DNA of 9,150 bases from JAUREX01 sp964472135 (GTDB lineage Bacteria > Pseudomonadota > Alphaproteobacteria > Rhodobacterales > Rhodobacteraceae), in NCBI GenBank assembly GCA_964472135.1, contig CAYYJB010000078.1, positions 1 through 9,150 of the forward strand. The letters run 5' to 3'. Positions 6,402 through 9,150 of the stretch are shown here, one piece after another. The translations under genes were made by a program, and so were the position numbers. The notes beneath the pieces are model-generated. The model made no database searches and was not told the DNA's origin. It was given only the letters and a program-made list of their open reading frames with translations. Position 1 is the first letter of the stretch. Each line of letters opens with the position of its first letter.

Positions 6402-6815
6402 ATGACAAAGCTGGGCTTCGGGGCGCACCCGTTCCTGCTGGGCTTCGAGCAGCTCGAGCGGCTGGTCGAGCGGACCGCCAAGACCGCGACCGAGGGCTAT
6501 CCGCCCTTCAACATCGAGAAGATTTCCGAGAACGATTACCTCATCACGCTGGCCGTGGCGGGGTTCGCCGAGGGCGACATCCAGATCACGCTCGAGGATC
6601 GCCAGCTGATGATCCGCGGCCGTCAGGACGAGGCCGACGACGGCCGCGTGTTCCTGCACCGGGGCATCGCCGCGCGGCAGTTCCAGCGCAGCTTCGTGCT
6701 GGCCGAGGGCGTCGAGGTCGCGGGCGCGCGCCTCGTGAACGGGCTCTTGCACGTCGAGTTGCGCCGCAGCGTGCCCGAACCCAGCGTCAAGACCATCGAG
6801 ATCACCCGCGGCTGA
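6402..6815 (+). CDS. Hsp20 small heat-shock protein (IbpA type)
   Basis: This is an ATP-independent holdase chaperone that binds unfolding proteins during heat stress and passes them to DnaK/ClpB. The 137-residue product has a short Phe/Leu-rich N-arm (1-32). The alpha-crystallin domain spans about 33-125, with the IbpA-class sequence YPPFNIEKISENDYLITLAV, then FLHRGIAARQFQRSFVLAEG and the signature ARLVNGLLHVEL (109-120). The C-terminal IxI anchor is IEI (132-134), used for oligomer assembly. ATG 6402 is preferred because AAAGGA (6388-6393) is eight bases upstream. The in-frame ATG at 6393 overlaps that ribosome site and is unlikely. A sigma-32 promoter and a ROSE-like leader precede it, and a DUF1150 gene follows after 16 bases. 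The family is certain; the ibpA or hspA name is a matter of convention. Confidence 0.95.
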   Translation: MTKLGFGAHPFLLGFEQLERLVERTAKTATEGYPPFNIEKISENDYLITLAVAGFAEGDIQITLEDRQLMIRGRQDEADDGRVFLHRGIAARQFQRSFVLAEGVEVAGARLVNGLLHVELRRSVPEPSVKTIEITRG

Positions 6816-6831
6816 TGAAGGAGGGCCGGAG

Positions 6832-7059
6832 ATGAACGCAGCTTTCGATTTCGGACCGGAAAACGGCGATGCGATCGTCTATGTCCGGCCCGTCGATGTC
6901 GCCGACCTGCCCGAGCCGATCCGGGCGCAGATCGGGGGCGCCGGAGTGATCTATGCCGTCCACCGCGCGGATGGCGAGCGTCTGGCGCTGGTGCGCGACC
7001 GGGCGCTGGCCTTCGCGCTCGCGCGCCAGAACGACCTCGCGCCGGTCAGCGTCCACTGA
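6832..7059 (+). CDS. DUF1150 family protein, co-transcribed with hsp20
   Basis: This small 75-residue acidic-to-neutral protein has no signal peptide or membrane segment. It is recognised as DUF1150 (PF06620) from IVYVRPVDVADLPEPIR (15-31), the YAVH motif (41-44), and the conserved end GERLALVRDRALAFALARQN followed by DLAPVSVH (68-75). The family occurs mainly in alphaproteobacteria and its function is unknown. ATG 6832 has an excellent ribosome site, AAGGAGG (6818-6824), seven bases upstream. The gene starts 16 bases after the hsp20 stop with no promoter between, so both are very likely made from the same heat-shock mRNA. A role as helper or regulator of the small heat-shock protein is a guess from position. 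The strong, accessible ribosome site contrasts with the hidden one of hsp20. Confidence 0.85.
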   Translation: MNAAFDFGPENGDAIVYVRPVDVADLPEPIRAQIGGAGVIYAVHRADGERLALVRDRALAFALARQNDLAPVSVH

Positions 7060-7066
7060 CAGCGCC

Positions 7067-7090
7067 GATCCGGGCCCTCAGGCCCGGATC
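7067..7090. terminator. bidirectional terminator hairpin between convergent genes
   Basis: A perfect 10-bp stem, GATCCGGGCC (7067-7076) and GGCCCGGATC (7081-7090), closes a CTCA loop. The loop contains TCA (7078-7080), the stop codon of the minus-strand sat/cysC gene. The hairpin begins 7 bases after the DUF1150 stop, so it can end both convergent transcripts. Neither strand has a U-run. Confidence 0.65.
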
Positions 7091-8787
7091 AACCCCATCC
7101 CTTCGAGCTTGAGCAGCACCGTCTGCGCGCAGGCGTCCACATCCTGCCCTTCGGTGTCGATCCGCAGCTCGGGCGTCTCGGGCGCCTCGTAGGGGTCGGA
7201 GATGCCCGTGAACTCCTTGATCTTGCCCTCGCGCGCGAGCTTGTAGAGGCCCTTGCGGTCGCGCCGCTCGCATTCCTCGAGGCTCGTTGCGACGTGAACC
7301 TCGATGAAGGCGCCGACCTCCTCGATCATCTGGCGGACCTGGCGGCGCGTCGCGGCATAGGGCGCGATCGGGGCGCAGAGCGCGATGCCGCCGTTCTTGG
7401 TGATCTCGGAGGCGACATAGCCGATGCGGCGGATGTTGATGTCGCGGTGCTCCTTGGAAAAGCCAAGCTCGGACGAGAGGTGCTTGCGCACCACGTCGCC
7501 GTCAAGCAGCGTAACCGGCCGGCCGCCCATCTCCATCAGCCTGACCATGAGGGCGTTGGCGATGGTCGATTTGCCCGACCCCGAAAGCCCCGTGAAGAAC
7601 ACCGTGAAGCCCTGGCGCGAACGTGGCGGCGAGGTGCGGCGCAACTCTGCCACGACCGAGGGGAAGGAGAACCATTCGGGGATCTCGATCCCCTCGCGCA
7701 GGCGGCGGCGCAACTCGGTGCCCGAGATATCGAGGATGGTGGCGCCGGGCTCGACCTCGTCGCGCGGCTCGTACTGGGCGCGCTCCTGCACATAGACCAT
7801 CTGGCGGAAATCGACCATCTCGATGCCGACCTCGGCCTCATGCGCGCGGAAAAGTTCCTGCGCGGCGTAGGGGTCGTAGAAATCCTCGCCCTGCGCATTC
7901 TTGCCGGGGCCGGCGTGGTCGCGGCCGATGATCATGTGGGTGCAGCCGTGGTTGCGCCGGATGATCCCGTGCCAGAGCGCCTCGCGCGGACCCGCCATCC
8001 GCATGGCGAGGTTGAGAAGGCTCAGATGCGTCGTCGCGGCCGGATACTGGTCGAGGACCGCCTCGTAGCAGCGCACGCGGGTGAAGTGATCGACGTCGCC
8101 CGGCTTCGTCATCCCGACGACGGGGTGGATGAGCAGGTTGGCCTGCGCCTCGCGCGCGGCGCGGAAGGTCAGTTCCTGATGCGCGCGGTGCAGGGGGTTG
8201 CGCGTCTGGAAGGCGATGACGCGCCGCCAGCCGAGCTTGCGGAAATGGGCGCGCAGGTCGTTGGGGCTGTCGCGGCGGGCGCGGAAATCGTAATGCGTCG
8301 GCGGTTGCAGGCCGGTCACCCTGCCGCCGAGATAGACGGGGCCCGCGACGCGGTGCAGATAGTCGACCGCCGGGTGCGTGGCGTCGTCGGCACCGAAGAC
8401 GAGGGCGGCCTCGCGCGCCTTGTCGGGCGTCCACTTGTCCGAGACATGCAGGATCGCGAGGATCACCCCCTCGGGGTCGCGCAGCGCGATGTCCTGCCCC
8501 GGCGCGATGCGGGCCGCGAAGACCTCCGAGACATCGAGCGTGACCGGGATCGGCCAGAGCGTGCCGTCGGCAAGGCGCATGTCCCGCACGACGCCGTCAT
8601 AGTCAGCCTGTCCGAGAAAGCCCCTGAGCGGGTGAAAGCCGCCGTTCATCAGCAGTTCGAGATCGCAGATCTGGCGCGCCGAGAGATCCCACGAGGGCAG
8701 CGCGGCGGCCTCGAGGCGCATCGCGCGGGCGGCTTCGGGGGCGACGTAGAGCTCGGGGATCGGGGCGTGATTGGCGGGAAGGGGCAT
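7078..8787 (-). CDS. sat/cysC: bifunctional sulfate adenylyltransferase / adenylylsulfate kinase
   Basis: This fused enzyme activates sulfate in the cytoplasm: ATP sulfurylase makes APS from sulfate and ATP, and APS kinase then makes PAPS. The 569-residue product carries the sulfurylase domain at about 1-385, with the active-site motif QTRNPLHRAH (194-203) and GRDHAGPG (288-295). The kinase domain (about 393-569) has an intact P-loop GLSGSGKS (400-407) and LLDGDVVRKHL (427-437). So, unlike the fungal sulfurylases whose C-terminal domain lost its P-loop, this kinase should be active. The start ATG 8787 lies six bases after AGGA; the adjacent in-frame ATG at 8790 is only three bases from it. 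The frame is open 20 codons further upstream, but those codons read into the hairpin and do not resemble the family. trxB lies upstream in the same direction. The usual role is assimilation; a reverse role in sulfur oxidation is possible in some relatives. Confidence 0.95.
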   Translation of the reverse strand: MPLPANHAPIPELYVAPEAARAMRLEAAALPSWDLSARQICDLELLMNGGFHPLRGFLGQADYDGVVRDMRLADGTLWPIPVTLDVSEVFAARIAPGQDIALRDPEGVILAILHVSDKWTPDKAREAALVFGADDATHPAVDYLHRVAGPVYLGGRVTGLQPPTHYDFRARRDSPNDLRAHFRKLGWRRVIAFQTRNPLHRAHQELTFRAAREAQANLLIHPVVGMTKPGDVDHFTRVRCYEAVLDQYPAATTHLSLLNLAMRMAGPREALWHGIIRRNHGCTHMIIGRDHAGPGKNAQGEDFYDPYAAQELFRAHEAEVGIEMVDFRQMVYVQERAQYEPRDEVEPGATILDISGTELRRRLREGIEIPEWFSFPSVVAELRRTSPPRSRQGFTVFFTGLSGSGKSTIANALMVRLMEMGGRPVTLLDGDVVRKHLSSELGFSKEHRDINIRRIGYVASEITKNGGIALCAPIAPYAATRRQVRQMIEEVGAFIEVHVATSLEECERRDRKGLYKLAREGKIKEFTGISDPYEAPETPELRIDTEGQDVDACAQTVLLKLEGMGLIRA

Positions 8788-8812
8788 CATGGATCCTGCA
8801 GGTGATTGAAAC

Positions 8813-8830
8813 AGGGGCGCCTTAGCCCCT
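8813..8830 (-). terminator. small hairpin between trxB and sat/cysC
   Basis: Read on the minus strand, AGGGGC and GCCCCT form a 6-bp stem with a 6-base loop, followed by GTTTC. It lies in the 69-bp gap after trxB and before the sat/cysC ribosome site. It could be a weak terminator, an attenuator or simply a spacer. No promoter is evident in the gap. Confidence 0.3.
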
Positions 8831-8856
8831 CGCCCGCCGGGCCGCAAGGGGCGGGG

Positions 8857-9150
8857 TCAGCCGCCGTGACCGGCAAGGAAACGCTCGGCATCGAGGGCGG
8901 CCATGCAGCCCATGCCGGCACTTGTCACCGCCTGCCGATAGACATGGTCGGTCAGGTCGCCCGCCGCGAAGACGCCCGCGACCGAGGTGCGCGTCGTGCC
9001 GGGCTCGACCCAGACATAGCCGCCCGAATGGGTGCGCAGCTGGTCCTTCACGAGGTCCGATGCCGGGGCGTGGCCGATCGCGACGAAGACGCCATCGCAG
9101 GGGATCTCGCGCGCCGCGCCGGTGGTGGCGTGGCGGATGCGCAGGCCGGT
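8857..9150 (-). CDS. trxB: thioredoxin reductase, C-terminal part (5' end outside window)
   Basis: This is the C-terminal end of thioredoxin reductase, the flavoenzyme that passes electrons from NADPH to thioredoxin. Ninety-seven residues are visible. They begin in the NADPH domain (TGLRIRHATTG), run through VFVAIGHAPASDLV and finish with the FAD-binding signature GVFAAGDLTDHVYRQAVTSA then GMGCMAALDAERFL, nearly the same as in E. coli TrxB. The N-terminal FAD fold and the redox CxxC lie outside the window. The stop is TCA 8857-8859 on the plus strand. The sat/cysC gene follows 69 bases downstream in the same direction, so the two may share a transcript. The link is sensible because thioredoxin reduces the PAPS/APS reductase of sulfate assimilation. 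Confidence 0.95.
   Translation of the reverse strand, partial: TGLRIRHATTGAAREIPCDGVFVAIGHAPASDLVKDQLRTHSGGYVWVEPGTTRTSVAGVFAAGDLTDHVYRQAVTSAGMGCMAALDAERFLAGHGG

Noticed and set aside
5331..6752. Long minus-strand open frame (473 codons) opposite permease 2 and hsp20
   Set aside because: It crosses two real genes and their promoter, has biased Arg/Glu/Asp composition and shows no recognisable domain.
7294..8805. Long plus-strand open frame (503 codons) opposite sat/cysC
   Set aside because: Mirror frame of a strongly conserved enzyme, with repetitive charged composition and no known family.

Overview
The window looks like chromosomal DNA from an alphaproteobacterium of the Rhodobacterales/Rhodobacteraceae. 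It is very GC-rich with strong G/C third-position bias, and it carries a DUF1150 gene behind an Hsp20 gene, a fused ATP sulfurylase/APS kinase, and a possible CtrA site in front of dprA. This placement is inferred from gene content and style, not from a marker gene. No mobile element, CRISPR array, rRNA or tRNA was seen.

Layout, left to right. (1) 1-657: the C-terminal part of the metalloprotease TldD, cut by the window edge. (2) 658-764: a gap with a candidate terminator hairpin and a tandem TTTAC/TTAAC repeat resembling a CtrA binding site. (3) 765-1910: dprA, the RecA/ssDNA-binding protein of natural transformation. (4) 1911-2100: a non-coding leader with paired TGACA/TGTCA repeats. (5) 2101-6299: a four-gene polyamine-type ABC importer in the order Tat-exported binding protein, ATPase, permease, permease. 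The last three genes overlap or nearly so, and a strong hairpin separates the binding-protein gene from the ATPase gene. (6) 6300-7059: a heat-shock unit with an RpoH-like promoter, a leader resembling a ROSE RNA thermometer, an IbpA-type small heat-shock protein and a DUF1150 gene. (7) 7067-7090: a hairpin shared by the convergent transcripts. (8) 7078-8787, minus strand: bifunctional sulfate adenylyltransferase/adenylylsulfate kinase. (9) 8857-9150, minus strand: the C-terminus of thioredoxin reductase, cut by the window edge.

How the parts work together. The importer genes form one translationally coupled operon. The Hsp20/DUF1150 pair appears controlled twice by heat: at transcription by sigma-32 and at translation by RNA melting. 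The trxB and sat/cysC genes run in the same direction and are biochemically linked, because thioredoxin is the usual electron donor for reduction of the activated sulfate that sat/cysC makes. No wholly unknown multigene system was found. The most interesting signals are regulatory: the ROSE-like leader with its sigma-32 promoter, the CtrA-like repeat before dprA, and the conserved but uncharacterised DUF1150 partner of the small heat-shock protein.
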